64,000 nucleotides of DNA, taken from NCBI GenBank assembly GCA_014649155.1, contig BMSM01000031.1, forward strand, positions 16,435-80,434, in the 5' to 3' direction. Origin of the DNA: Streptomyces griseoviridis (lineage in GTDB: Bacteria; Actinomycetota; Actinomycetes; Streptomycetales; Streptomycetaceae). Positions 52,919-61,066 of this stretch are shown here, in pieces. The position numbers and the translations under genes were made by a program. The notes below the pieces were generated by a model. That model worked only from the letters and a program-made list of their open reading frames with translations. It did not search any database and had not been told where the DNA came from. The stretch's first letter is position 1. Each line of letters opens with the position of its first letter.

Positions 52919-54418
52919 TCAGCTCTGGCCGCCGGCCAGCTTCTCGCGCAGCGCGGCCAGCGCCTCGTCCGACGCCAGGGCGCCGGAGTTGTCGCCGCCC
53001 TCGGACGAGTACGAACCGCCACCGGACGCGGCCGGAGCCGCACCCGCGACGTCGGTGCCCTCGGCAGCGGCCTTCTCGTCCGCCTCGCGGGACTTGATGA
53101 CCTGCGCCTGGTGCTGCTCGAAGCGCGACTGCGCCTCGGCGTACTGGCGCTCCCACTCCTCGCGCTGCTTCTCGTAGCCCTCGAGCCAGTCGTTGGTCTC
53201 GGGGTCGAAGCCCTCGGGGTAGATGTAGTTGCCCTGGTCGTCGTAGGACGCGGCCATGCCGTACAGGGTCGGGTCGAACTCGACCGCCGACGGGTCGGCA
53301 CCGAAGGACTCGTTGGCCTGCTTCAGCGAGAGGCTGATGCGGCGGCGCTCGAGGTCGATGTCGATGACCTTGACGAAGATCTCGTCGTTGACCTGGACGA
53401 CCTGCTCCGGGATCTCCACGTGGCGCTCGGCCAGCTCGGAGATGTGGACCAGACCCTCGATGCCCTCGTCCACGCGGACGAACGCACCGAACGGAACCAG
53501 CTTCGTGACCTTGCCGGGCACGACCTGGCCGATCTGGTGGGTGCGGGCGAACTGCTGCCACGGGTCTTCCTGGGTCGCCTTCAGCGACAGGGAGACACGC
53601 TCGCGGTCCATGTCCACGTCGAGGACCTCGACGGTGACTTCCTGACCGACCTCGACGACCTCGGAGGGGTGGTCGATGTGCTTCCAGGACAGCTCGGAGA
53701 CGTGGACCAGGCCGTCGACGCCACCCAGGTCCACGAAGGCACCGAAGTTGACGATCGAGGAGACGACGCCGGACCGCACCTGGCCCTTCTGGAGGGTGGT
53801 GAGGAAGGTCTGGCGGACCTCGGACTGGGTCTGCTCCAGCCAGGCACGGCGGGACAGGACCACGTTGTTGCGGTTCTTGTCCAGCTCGATGATCTTGGCC
53901 TCGAGCTCCTTGCCCACGTAGGGCTGGAGGTCGCGGACGCGGCGCATCTCGACCAGGGAGGCCGGGAGGAAGCCACGGAGGCCGATGTCGAGGATGAGAC
54001 CACCCTTGACGACCTCGATGACGGTACCGGTGACGATCCCGTCCTCTTCCTTGATCTTCTCGATCGTGCCCCAGGCACGCTCGTACTGGGCGCGCTTCTT
54101 CGAGAGGATCAGGCGGCCTTCCTTGTCCTCCTTCTGGAGAACAAGGGCCTCGATCTCGTCACCGACGGCGACGACCTCGTTGGGGTCGACGTCGTGCTTG
54201 ATCGAGAGCTCGCGGCTCGGGATAACGCCTTCGGTCTTGTAACCGATGTCGAGCAGGACCTCGTCCCGGTCGACCTTCACGATGACGCCGTCGACGATGT
54301 CGCCGTCGTTGAAGTACTTGATCGTCTCGTCGATCGCGGCGAGGAAAGCTTCCTCGTTACCGATGTCGTTGACCGCTACCTGCGGGGTGGTGGCGGTGGT
54401 CTCGGTGCTGCTCGTCAT
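52919..54418 (-). CDS. rpsA: 30S ribosomal protein S1
   Basis: A 499-aa ribosomal protein S1 with four S1 RNA-binding domains (about 35-105, 120-190, 205-275 and 290-365): GDIVDGVIVKVDRDEVLLDI, GTVIEVVKGGLILDIGLRGF, GVVSSIVNFGAFVDLGGVDG and GKVTKLVPFGAFVRVDEGIE. The C-terminal region (about 370-499) is acidic and Gly/Ser/Ala-rich, as in other actinobacterial S1. Four rather than six domains is normal for this phylum. The Shine-Dalgarno candidate GGAG is 11 nt before the ATG and lies in a leader hairpin. The transcript has a leader of roughly 190 nt from the TTGACC/TATGCT promoter. Confidence 0.98.
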   Translation of the reverse strand: MTSSTETTATTPQVAVNDIGNEEAFLAAIDETIKYFNDGDIVDGVIVKVDRDEVLLDIGYKTEGVIPSRELSIKHDVDPNEVVAVGDEIEALVLQKEDKEGRLILSKKRAQYERAWGTIEKIKEEDGIVTGTVIEVVKGGLILDIGLRGFLPASLVEMRRVRDLQPYVGKELEAKIIELDKNRNNVVLSRRAWLEQTQSEVRQTFLTTLQKGQVRSGVVSSIVNFGAFVDLGGVDGLVHVSELSWKHIDHPSEVVEVGQEVTVEVLDVDMDRERVSLSLKATQEDPWQQFARTHQIGQVVPGKVTKLVPFGAFVRVDEGIEGLVHISELAERHVEIPEQVVQVNDEIFVKVIDIDLERRRISLSLKQANESFGADPSAVEFDPTLYGMAASYDDQGNYIYPEGFDPETNDWLEGYEKQREEWERQYAEAQSRFEQHQAQVIKSREADEKAAAEGTDVAGAAPAASGGGSYSSEGGDNSGALASDEALAALREKLAGGQS

Positions 54419-54426
54419 GTGGGAAA

Positions 54427-54485
54427 GGGCTCCGGTACGGACATTGAAGTCGTAGGTACTGCTACGCCGGAGCCCGTTTCGCTCT
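54427..54485 (-). promoter_or_regulatory. rpsA leader hairpin that can mask the ribosome-binding site
   Basis: GGGCTCCGG and CCGGAGCCC (54427-54435 and 54477-54485) are perfect 9-bp complements. In the mRNA the 3' arm contains the GGAG before the rpsA start. S1 is known in other bacteria to repress its own translation; whether this stem takes part is inference. Confidence 0.5.
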
Positions 54486-54618
54486 GCAGAAGCCGGACAG
54501 CCAAGGAAGCGCCTCACCGGCTGACCGGTGACAGCGCCTCGACAACCGAGGGGACATACATACAGATGCGAGCGCAGCCTGCTACGTCTGAGGTGCGCAA
54601 GCCCGCAGCGCAACTTGT

Positions 54619-54647
54619 AGCATACGGGGGCAGCCGGGCAGGGTCAA
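54619..54647 (-). promoter_or_regulatory. Strong housekeeping promoter of rpsA
   Basis: TTGACC (54647-54642), a 17-nt spacer and TATGCT (54624-54619) closely match the HrdB consensus. Predicted transcription start near 54612, about 190 nt before the rpsA ATG. Confidence 0.8.
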
Positions 54648-54774
54648 TGCGCGAAGCGCACACCCGGGGCGGATCGCCGCATACCCGGCACAAAACGTGT
54701 CCGTCGAGGCCACGTGGGCCCTGCGGCGCCCGCGTGTGACACCCGTGGGACACGGTCGCGCGGAGGAGCCGCAG

Positions 54775-55605
54775 ATTAGTACGAGGGAGCCGATCATCCA
54801 AGAGCCCGAAGGTCCCGAGCCCGAGGCCACCCGGCGTGCGGCGGGGGTCACCGAGAGCACCCGCGCCAACCGTGGCTGGTGGGACCGGAACGCGGACGAG
54901 TACCAGGTCGAGCACGGCACCTTCCTCGGCGACGACCGCTTCGTGTGGTGCCCCGAGGGACTCGACGAGGTCGAGGCAGAGCTGCTCGGCCCGCCCGAGG
55001 AGCTGAAGGGCAAGGACGTCCTGGAGATCGGCGCCGGCGCCGCCCAGTGCTCGCGCTGGCTGGCCGCCCAGGGGGCCCGCCCGGTCGCCCTGGACCTCTC
55101 CCACCGCCAGCTCCAGCACGCCCTGCGCATCGGCGCCCCCTTCCCCCTGGTGTGCGCCGACGCGGGCGTGCTGCCCTTCGCGGACGCCTCCTTCGACCTG
55201 GCCTGCTCGGCGTACGGGGCGCTGCCCTTCGTCGCCGATCCGCGGCTGGTGCTGCGGGAGGTGCGGCGGGTGCTGCGCCCCGGCGGGCGGTTCGTGTTCT
55301 CGGTGACGCACCCGATCCGCTGGGCCTTCCCGGACGAGCCGGGTCCGGAGGGGCTGAGCGTCGCGTCGTCCTACTTCGACCGCACGCCCTACGTCGAGCA
55401 GGACGACGAGGGCCGCGCGGTGTACGTCGAGCACCACCGCACGCTGGGTGACCGGGTCCGGGACGTCGTCGCCTCCGGCCTGACGCTGGTGGACCTGGTC
55501 GAGCCGGAGTGGCCGGCGTGGAACACCTCCGAGTGGGGCGGCTGGTCCCCGCTGCGCGGCAACCTGATCCCGGGGACGGCGATCTTCGTCTGCGTACGAG
55601 ACTGA
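54775..55605 (+). CDS. SAM-dependent methyltransferase, possible AUU start
   Basis: A protein of up to 302 aa: WWDRNADEYQVEHGTFLGDD, motif I DVLEIGAGAAQCSRWLAAQG, VALDLSHRQLQHA, LRPGGRFVFSVTHPIRWAFP and a C-terminal WNTSEWGGWSPLRGNLIP. I place the start at ATT (54775) because it alone has a proper Shine-Dalgarno sequence (GGAGGA, 7 nt before). In-frame GTGs at 54697, 54736 and 54745 lack one. The stop is 4 nt before the hrpB GTG, so the two genes form an operon. Acceptor unknown. It is divergent from rpsA. Confidence 0.85.
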   Translation: MSTREPIIQEPEGPEPEATRRAAGVTESTRANRGWWDRNADEYQVEHGTFLGDDRFVWCPEGLDEVEAELLGPPEELKGKDVLEIGAGAAQCSRWLAAQGARPVALDLSHRQLQHALRIGAPFPLVCADAGVLPFADASFDLACSAYGALPFVADPRLVLREVRRVLRPGGRFVFSVTHPIRWAFPDEPGPEGLSVASSYFDRTPYVEQDDEGRAVYVEHHRTLGDRVRDVVASGLTLVDLVEPEWPAWNTSEWGGWSPLRGNLIPGTAIFVCVRD

Positions 55606-55609
55606 GGGT

Positions 55610-58111
55610 GTGATCCGTTACGACGCCCTGGACGCCCTTCCCGTACGCGCCGCCCTGCCCGGGCTGAACGACGCCCTGGCGGGGCACGGCACCGCCGTGC
55701 TGGTCGCCCCGCCCGGCACCGGCAAGACGACGCTGGTGCCGCTGGTGCTGGCCGGTCTGGTGGGCGACGGCGTTCCCGCGCGGCGCGTGGTGGTGGCCGA
55801 GCCTCGGCGGATCGCGGCCCGCGCGGCGGCCCGGCGGATGGCCTGGCTCCTGGGAGAGAAGCCCGGCGGGAGCGTCGGGTTCACCGTGCGCGGGGAGCGC
55901 CTGGTGGGGCGGCACACGCGCGTGGAGGTCGTCACGACCGGGGTGCTGCTCCAGCGGCTCCAGCGCGACCAGGAGCTGAGCGGCGTGGACGTCGTGATCC
56001 TCGACGAGTGCCATGAGCGGCATCTGGACGCCGACACGGCGGCGGCGTTCCTCTGGGACGTGCGCCAGGCGCTCCGTCCGGAACTGCGCCTGGTGGCCGC
56101 GTCGGCGACGACCGACGCGGCGGGCTGGGCGGCGCTGCTGGGCGGTGCCCCGGTGGTCGAGGCGGCGGGTGTCGCGTATCCGGTGGAGACGGTGTGGGCG
56201 CCGCCGGCGGTGCCGGTGCGGCCGCCGCACGGGATGCGGGTCGACCCGGCGCTGCTCGCGCACGCGGCGTCGGTGGTGCGGCGGGCGCTGGCCGAGCGGG
56301 ACGGGGACGTGCTGTGCTTCCTGCCCGGCGTCGGGGAGATCACGCGGGTCGCGGGGCTGCTGGGCGGCCTGGACGGGGTGGACGTGCTCCAGGTGCACGG
56401 GCGGGCGCCGGCCGCCGTGCAGGACGCGGTGCTGGCCCCCGGGGAGCGGCGCCGGGTGGTGCTGGCGACGTCGGTCGCGGAGTCGTCGCTGACGGTTCCG
56501 GGGGTGCGGGTGGTCGTCGACTCGGGGCTGGCGCGGGAGCCGCGCGTCGACCACGCGCGCGGGCTGAGCGCGCTGGTGACGGTACGGGCCTCCCGGGCGG
56601 CGGCCCGGCAGCGGGCGGGGCGGGCCGGGCGCGAGGCGCCGGGCGTGGTGTACCGGTGCTGGACGGAGGCGGAGCACGGGCGGCTGCCGGCCTTCCCGGC
56701 GCCGGAGATCAAGGTGGCCGACCTGACGGCGTTCGCCCTCCAGGCGGCCTGCTGGGGCGATCCGGACGCGTCCGGGCTGGCGCTGCTCGATCCGCCGCCG
56801 GGCGGGGCGATGGCGGCGGCCCGGTCGGTGCTGGCGGCGGTGGGCGCGGTCGACGCCGCCGGACGGGCCACCGCGCGGGGTGAGCGGCTGGCGCGGCTCG
56901 GGGTGCATCCCCGGCTGGGCCGGGCGCTGCTGGACGCGGGGGCGTCCGGGGCGGGTGCGGAGGTCGTCGCCCTGCTGAGCGAGGAGGCGCCACGGGAGTA
57001 CGGGGACGACCTGGCGTCCGCCGTACGGGCCGCCCGGCGCGGGGACGACGCCTACGCCGCGCGCTGGCGGCGGGAGGTGCGACGGCTGCGGCAGGTCTCC
57101 GAGGAGGCCACCGGGAGCGCCGCCGGGGCCGCCGACGCGCGGGCCGCGGGGCTGGTCGCCGCGCTGGCGTTCCCCGAGCGGGTCGCCAGGGCGGACGGCG
57201 GGTCGTACCTCATGGCCTCCGGGACCCGGGCCGAGCTGTCCGAGGGGTCGCTGCTGCGCGGGTCGGACTGGATCGCGGTCGCCGTGGCCGACCGGCCCGT
57301 GGGACGGCGCCACGCGCGCGTGCAGCTCGGCGCGGCCGTCGACGAGGACACCGCCCGGCGCGCGGCCGGCGCGCTGCTGGCCGAGGAGGACGAGGTCCGC
57401 TGGGCGGACGGGGACGTGGTGGCCCGCCGGGTCGAGCGGCTCGGCGCCATCGAGCTGGCGGCGCGTCCGCTGCGCGACCCCGACCCCCGTCTCGTCCGGG
57501 AGGCCCTGCTGCACGGGCTGCGGCAGGAGGGGCTCGGGCTGCTGCGCCGGTCGGCGGAGGCCGGCCTGCTGCGGCAGCGGCTGGCCTTTCTCCACCGGCA
57601 CCGGGGCGCCCCGTGGCCGGACGTCTCCGACGAGGCGCTGCTCGCGCGCGTGGCGGAGTGGCTGGAGCCGGAGCTGAGCCGCGCACGCCGGCGCGCGGAC
57701 CTGGCGCGCGTGGACGCCGGTCAGGCGCTGGCGCGGCTGCTGCCCTGGGCCACCGGGGAGGCGGCCCGGCTCGACGACCTGGCGCCGGAGCGGATCACCG
57801 TCCCCAGCGGTTCCCGGGTCCGGGTCGACTACGGCGATCCCGAGCGGCCGGTGCTGGCGGTGAAGCTCCAGGAGATGTTCGGGCTCCAGCGCACGCCGGA
57901 GGTGGCCGGGGTGCCGCTCCTCGTCCACCTGCTCTCCCCCGCGGGCCGCCCGGCGGCGGTCACCGCCGACCTCGCCTCCTTCTGGCGGGACGGTTACAAG
58001 GGCGTACGGGCGGAGCTGCGCGGCCGGTACCCGAAGCACCCGTGGCCCGAGGACCCGGCGGGCGCGGAGCCGACGCGGTACACCAACGCCCGCCTCGCAC
58101 GCGGGAACTGA
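55610..58111 (+). CDS. hrpB: ATP-dependent helicase HrpB
   Basis: An 833-aa DEAH-like RNA helicase. Motif I is VAPPGTGKTTLVPLVLAGLV (about residues 32-51), then VVAEPRRIAARAAARRM, the Walker B VVILDECHERHLDAD (DECH rather than DEAH), SATTDAAGW, ATSVAESSLTVPGVRVVVDS and RAGRAGREAPGVVYRCW. The C-terminal HrpB-specific domain ends in FWRDGYKGVRAELRGRYPKH. It is probably an RNA or RNP remodelling helicase; the cellular role is poorly defined. The GTG at 55610 lies 4 nt after the methyltransferase stop. A hairpin follows the stop. Confidence 0.95.
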   Translation: MIRYDALDALPVRAALPGLNDALAGHGTAVLVAPPGTGKTTLVPLVLAGLVGDGVPARRVVVAEPRRIAARAAARRMAWLLGEKPGGSVGFTVRGERLVGRHTRVEVVTTGVLLQRLQRDQELSGVDVVILDECHERHLDADTAAAFLWDVRQALRPELRLVAASATTDAAGWAALLGGAPVVEAAGVAYPVETVWAPPAVPVRPPHGMRVDPALLAHAASVVRRALAERDGDVLCFLPGVGEITRVAGLLGGLDGVDVLQVHGRAPAAVQDAVLAPGERRRVVLATSVAESSLTVPGVRVVVDSGLAREPRVDHARGLSALVTVRASRAAARQRAGRAGREAPGVVYRCWTEAEHGRLPAFPAPEIKVADLTAFALQAACWGDPDASGLALLDPPPGGAMAAARSVLAAVGAVDAAGRATARGERLARLGVHPRLGRALLDAGASGAGAEVVALLSEEAPREYGDDLASAVRAARRGDDAYAARWRREVRRLRQVSEEATGSAAGAADARAAGLVAALAFPERVARADGGSYLMASGTRAELSEGSLLRGSDWIAVAVADRPVGRRHARVQLGAAVDEDTARRAAGALLAEEDEVRWADGDVVARRVERLGAIELAARPLRDPDPRLVREALLHGLRQEGLGLLRRSAEAGLLRQRLAFLHRHRGAPWPDVSDEALLARVAEWLEPELSRARRRADLARVDAGQALARLLPWATGEAARLDDLAPERITVPSGSRVRVDYGDPERPVLAVKLQEMFGLQRTPEVAGVPLLVHLLSPAGRPAAVTADLASFWRDGYKGVRAELRGRYPKHPWPEDPAGAEPTRYTNARLARGN

Positions 58112-58123
58112 GGGTCGTACGAC

Positions 58124-58155
58124 AGCGGCGCCGCTCCCGGGGGGAGGGCGCCGCC
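58124..58155. terminator. Convergent-gene terminator hairpin
   Basis: GCGGCGCC (58125-58132) pairs with GGCGCCGC further on, with inner CTCCC/GGGAG, between the convergent hrpB and lytic-transglycosylase genes. Confidence 0.7.
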
Positions 58156-58173
58156 GCGGCCGTGCTCGGGGGG

Positions 58174-59946
58174 TCAGGCGGCGGGGTCGGCGGAGGCGCT
58201 CCCGGACGGGGTGGGCGAGGCGGTCTCCGGGGCCGTGACCTTCAGCTCGACGTCGAGGACCGCGCCGCCCGCCGTGGTGATCCGGAGGAGGTAGGTGCCG
58301 GCGGTGTCGTCCGCGTACAGCGCCGGCAGCTTCAGCAGCCCCTTGGCGTCGGTCTTCAGCCCGGTCAGGGTGCGGACCGCCCGGCCGTCGGCGTCCTTGA
58401 AGTAGGGGCCCTTGTCGTTCTCGGTGGCGTCGGTGGCCGAGGTGACGAGGGTGGCGGTGGCCGCGACGCCGTCCGCCACGGCGTCCTTGTAGGTGGCCTT
58501 CACCTCGACCTGGTCGGCGAACGCGCCACCCGCGACGCAGGTGAACTCGGTGGTGGCGTCGGTGCGGACGACGGTGTCGGCGACGCGTTCGGTGACGGTG
58601 GCCTGGTAGTCGAGGACGGGAGTCGCGCGGCCGACGACGGAGGCGCGGACGGTGAACGGCCCGGTCTCCTCACCGGCGCGCAGCGCGGGCGCGGTGGCCA
58701 CGCCGGAGCTGTCGGTGACGACCGTGGCGACGCGTTCGCCGGTGCTGAACTCGGTGTCGTTCGTGCCGACGACGGTGAAGCGGACCCGTACCTTCCCGAC
58801 GGCCTTGCCGGTCTTGGTCTCCGCGCGGGCGCTGATCCGCTCGGTGAACGTGTCGCCCGCCATGGCGCTGAGCGTGCCGGTGCCGGCGTTCTCCAGACGG
58901 GCCACGGTGTCGGTGGGCGTCCGGGGGGGCTGGGGCGGCGTCTCGGATGCGGGCGGCTGAGTCGTGGGCGGCGGCGTGGGGGTCGACGTGCCCGGCGTGG
59001 ACGGGGGCTTGGTGCCCGGCGCCGCGGGCTTCCCCGTGCCGGGATCCCGCGGGGTGGCGGAGGCGCCGCCGGTGGACGGGGTGCGGGGCGTGGTGGTCGC
59101 GGGGGTGGTGCCGCCGCTGCGGTTCACGGGCAGCGTGCCGGTGCCGTCCGGGACCTCGTAGGTGCCCTTGCGGTAGTACTCCAGCCAGGAGAGGACGGTG
59201 TCCAGGTAGTCGCGGGAGTTGTTGTAGCTGAGGATGGCCGCGTCGAGATCGCCCTGGTCGGACAGGTCCCAGTCGAAGCGGCACAGGTAGTGGCCGGCGG
59301 CGAGGGCGGCGTCGTACACGTTGTTGGGGTCCGCGGTGCCGTCGCCGTTGCCGTCGCGGCCGGCCCAGGCCCAGGTGGACGGGATGAACTGCATCGGGCC
59401 GATGGCCTGGTCGTACCGGCTGTTGCCGTCGTACGCGCCGTCGTCGGTGTCCTCGATGAGCGCGAAGCCGTTGCCGTCCAGTTCGGGCCCGAGGATACGG
59501 CTGGTGGTGGTGCCGTCGGCGGTCACGGCGCCGCCGCGGGCCTGTCCCGACTCCACCTTGCCGATGGCGGCGAGGAGTTGCCAGGGCAGGTTGCAGCCCG
59601 GCTTCGACGCGCGCAGCGACGCCTCGGCCTTCTTGTAGGCGTCGAGGACGGTGGCGGGGATGCCGGACTCGGCCGACCCCTGGACGACGGGGGTGCCCGC
59701 CGTCGACGAGGGCGAGGGGACGGGGCTGTCGAGCGGCGGAAGGTCCGTGAAGTACTGGGAGTTGCCGGTGGCGGTGTCGTCGGCACCGGACGACGCGGAG
59801 TCGGCGGTGGTCGGTCTGCCGTCACCGGCGTCACCGCCGGCGATGACGCCGGGGGCCTGGGACGCGGACAGGGCCGCGACCGCGACCGCCGCGACGGTGG
59901 TGGTCATCGCGCTCTTGCGCAACCGACTGCCGAAATGCGCCGCCAT
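58174..59946 (-). CDS. Secreted lytic transglycosylase with Ig-like C-terminal domains
   Basis: A 590-aa secreted cell-wall enzyme. A signal peptide spans about residues 1-36 (MTTTVAAVAVAALSASQAPG). The SLT/MltB-type domain (about 90-260) shows LPWQLLAAIGKVESGQARGG with the catalytic glutamate, AIGPMQFIPSTWAWAGRDGN, DPNNVYDAALAAGHYLC and AILSYNNSRDYLDTVLSWLE. A threonine/proline linker (about 270-345) leads to two beta-sandwich repeats (about 350-580) resembling bacterial Ig-like modules that would hold it at the wall. It cleaves peptidoglycan for growth or germination. The ATG follows GGGAGGGG. No ydaO-type riboswitch is seen upstream. Confidence 0.92.
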   Translation of the reverse strand: MAAHFGSRLRKSAMTTTVAAVAVAALSASQAPGVIAGGDAGDGRPTTADSASSGADDTATGNSQYFTDLPPLDSPVPSPSSTAGTPVVQGSAESGIPATVLDAYKKAEASLRASKPGCNLPWQLLAAIGKVESGQARGGAVTADGTTTSRILGPELDGNGFALIEDTDDGAYDGNSRYDQAIGPMQFIPSTWAWAGRDGNGDGTADPNNVYDAALAAGHYLCRFDWDLSDQGDLDAAILSYNNSRDYLDTVLSWLEYYRKGTYEVPDGTGTLPVNRSGGTTPATTTPRTPSTGGASATPRDPGTGKPAAPGTKPPSTPGTSTPTPPPTTQPPASETPPQPPRTPTDTVARLENAGTGTLSAMAGDTFTERISARAETKTGKAVGKVRVRFTVVGTNDTEFSTGERVATVVTDSSGVATAPALRAGEETGPFTVRASVVGRATPVLDYQATVTERVADTVVRTDATTEFTCVAGGAFADQVEVKATYKDAVADGVAATATLVTSATDATENDKGPYFKDADGRAVRTLTGLKTDAKGLLKLPALYADDTAGTYLLRITTAGGAVLDVELKVTAPETASPTPSGSASADPAA

Positions 59947-59994
59947 AGAGTGAACCCCTCCCAGTGGACGCCCGGGGGCGTCCCTTTCCGTCGC

Positions 59995-60047
59995 GTGCTC
60001 GCCCTGTCGTGCTCGCCCCGTGGTGCTCGCCGTGTGCTCGCCTTGTG
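59995..60047. repeat. Four GTGCTCGCC units in the transglycosylase leader
   Basis: Units at 59995, 60009, 60023 and 60034 share GTGCTCGCC and are 11-14 bp long. On the mRNA side they read GGCGAGCAC. The remaining sequence of this 318-nt gap (59947-60264) shows no gene. The transglycosylase promoter should lie here but is not evident. Confidence 0.75.
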
Positions 60048-60264
60048 GTGACGAACGGACGGCGCCGCGGGTTGCATCCGGATCGCTCCACATCGTTCCA
60101 GATCATCCCGGAAAACCGCGTGCGCCCGTTCGACCGTTATGGTGCGCAGGCGACCCTACGACAACTTCCTTTGCTCGTGCATTCGTTCGCGCCCGATTCT
60201 GCCCGGTTGGCCGTGTCGTGTCGCCTGTCGGGCACCTCCTGGCCGTCAGGGGTGCGGTGGCCGT

Positions 60265-60663
60265 TCATCCCGTCCGGGGCCCGCGTCGGTGCCGGACCGG
60301 GCCGGCGGGCCGGGCGCCGACCGGATCGGCGGTGGCGATGAACGGGGTCGTCGTCGTGCAGTCGGGGCGGGGGCGCGGCAGGAGTGTGAGGGCCGGGGCG
60401 AGCCAGCCGCGGGCCGGGTCGGCCCAGAGCCGCCAGGCGGGGGTCTTCCCGGGAGCGCCGCCCGGCGCGGCGGGTTTCCGGTGGGCGCTTCCGCGCCCGA
60501 GGCCGTGACGGACCCGGCACACGGCCGGGGCGAGGGTCGCGGGGGCACGGGCCGTACTGGCGCCCAGGGCCAGGGCCGGGACCTGCGGAAGCCACCCGCG
60601 GACCGGCCCGCCGACACCGGGCCGCGCCGGTACCGGGCGGTGGTGGAGCATGCGTATACCCAT
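60265..60663 (-). CDS. Hypothetical protein
   Basis: A 132-aa protein starting at the ATG at 60663, 8 nt after GGAGG. I recall short Streptomyces proteins with similar segments near polA (MLHHRPVPARP, LALGASTARAPATLAPAV, WRLWADPARGWLAPALTLLP), but I cannot name a family. There is one weakly hydrophobic stretch near WLAPALTLLP and a C terminus rich in Pro/Arg. The strong ribosome-binding site is the main support. A longer reading frame upstream (to 60900) crosses the 48-bp tandem repeat and is not included. Confidence 0.6.
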   Translation of the reverse strand: MGIRMLHHRPVPARPGVGGPVRGWLPQVPALALGASTARAPATLAPAVCRVRHGLGRGSAHRKPAAPGGAPGKTPAWRLWADPARGWLAPALTLLPRPRPDCTTTTPFIATADPVGARPAGPVRHRRGPRTG

Positions 60664-60822
60664 GCCCGCATCCTCCACGGGAGCCGGGGGCGTTCTCTCG
60701 GGGCCAGCTGAGTGACGGGTGCCCCGGGCCGGGGCAGGGCCGGGCTGCAGGGCGGGGTGACCGGCACCGGCGGCATCGGCTCGGGGCCGCGGCGGCGGGG
60801 TGCCGCCGCGGATGCGGGGGAG

Positions 60823-60966
60823 CGGCCCTTTCCGAGGGGGTGGCCGGAGCATGGCGCGGAGGCGGCGGAGCGGCCCTTTCCGGACGGGGGGCCGGAGCAT
60901 GGCGCGGAGGCGGTGGAACGGCCCTTTCCGACGGGGGGCCGGAGCATGGCACGGAGGCGGCTGTCG
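60823..60966. repeat. 48-bp tandem repeat, three units, downstream of polA
   Basis: CGGCCCTTTCCG recurs at 60823, 60871 and 60919, exactly 48 bp apart, within units that also share GGGGGCCGGAGCATGGC and GCGGAGGCGG. Because 48 is divisible by three, minus-strand frames read a 16-residue repeat (GPPSGKGRSAASAP type). It occupies most of the 403-bp gap between polA and the hypothetical gene. I see no other feature there. Confidence 0.85.
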
Positions 60967-61066
60967 GTGGCGTTTGCCGAGCTGCGGGGGCGGCCGGTCC
61001 GGGGCCGGGGGGCCGGCGGCCCGGACGGTCCCGCAACTCGCCCCCGACCCGGCCCCCGCCGGGGGG

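Noticed and set aside
59947..60264. c-di-AMP (ydaO-type) riboswitch before the secreted transglycosylase
   Set aside because: Such riboswitches precede some Streptomyces wall hydrolases, but the leader shows only short GTGCTCGCC repeats and none of the conserved ydaO blocks I know.
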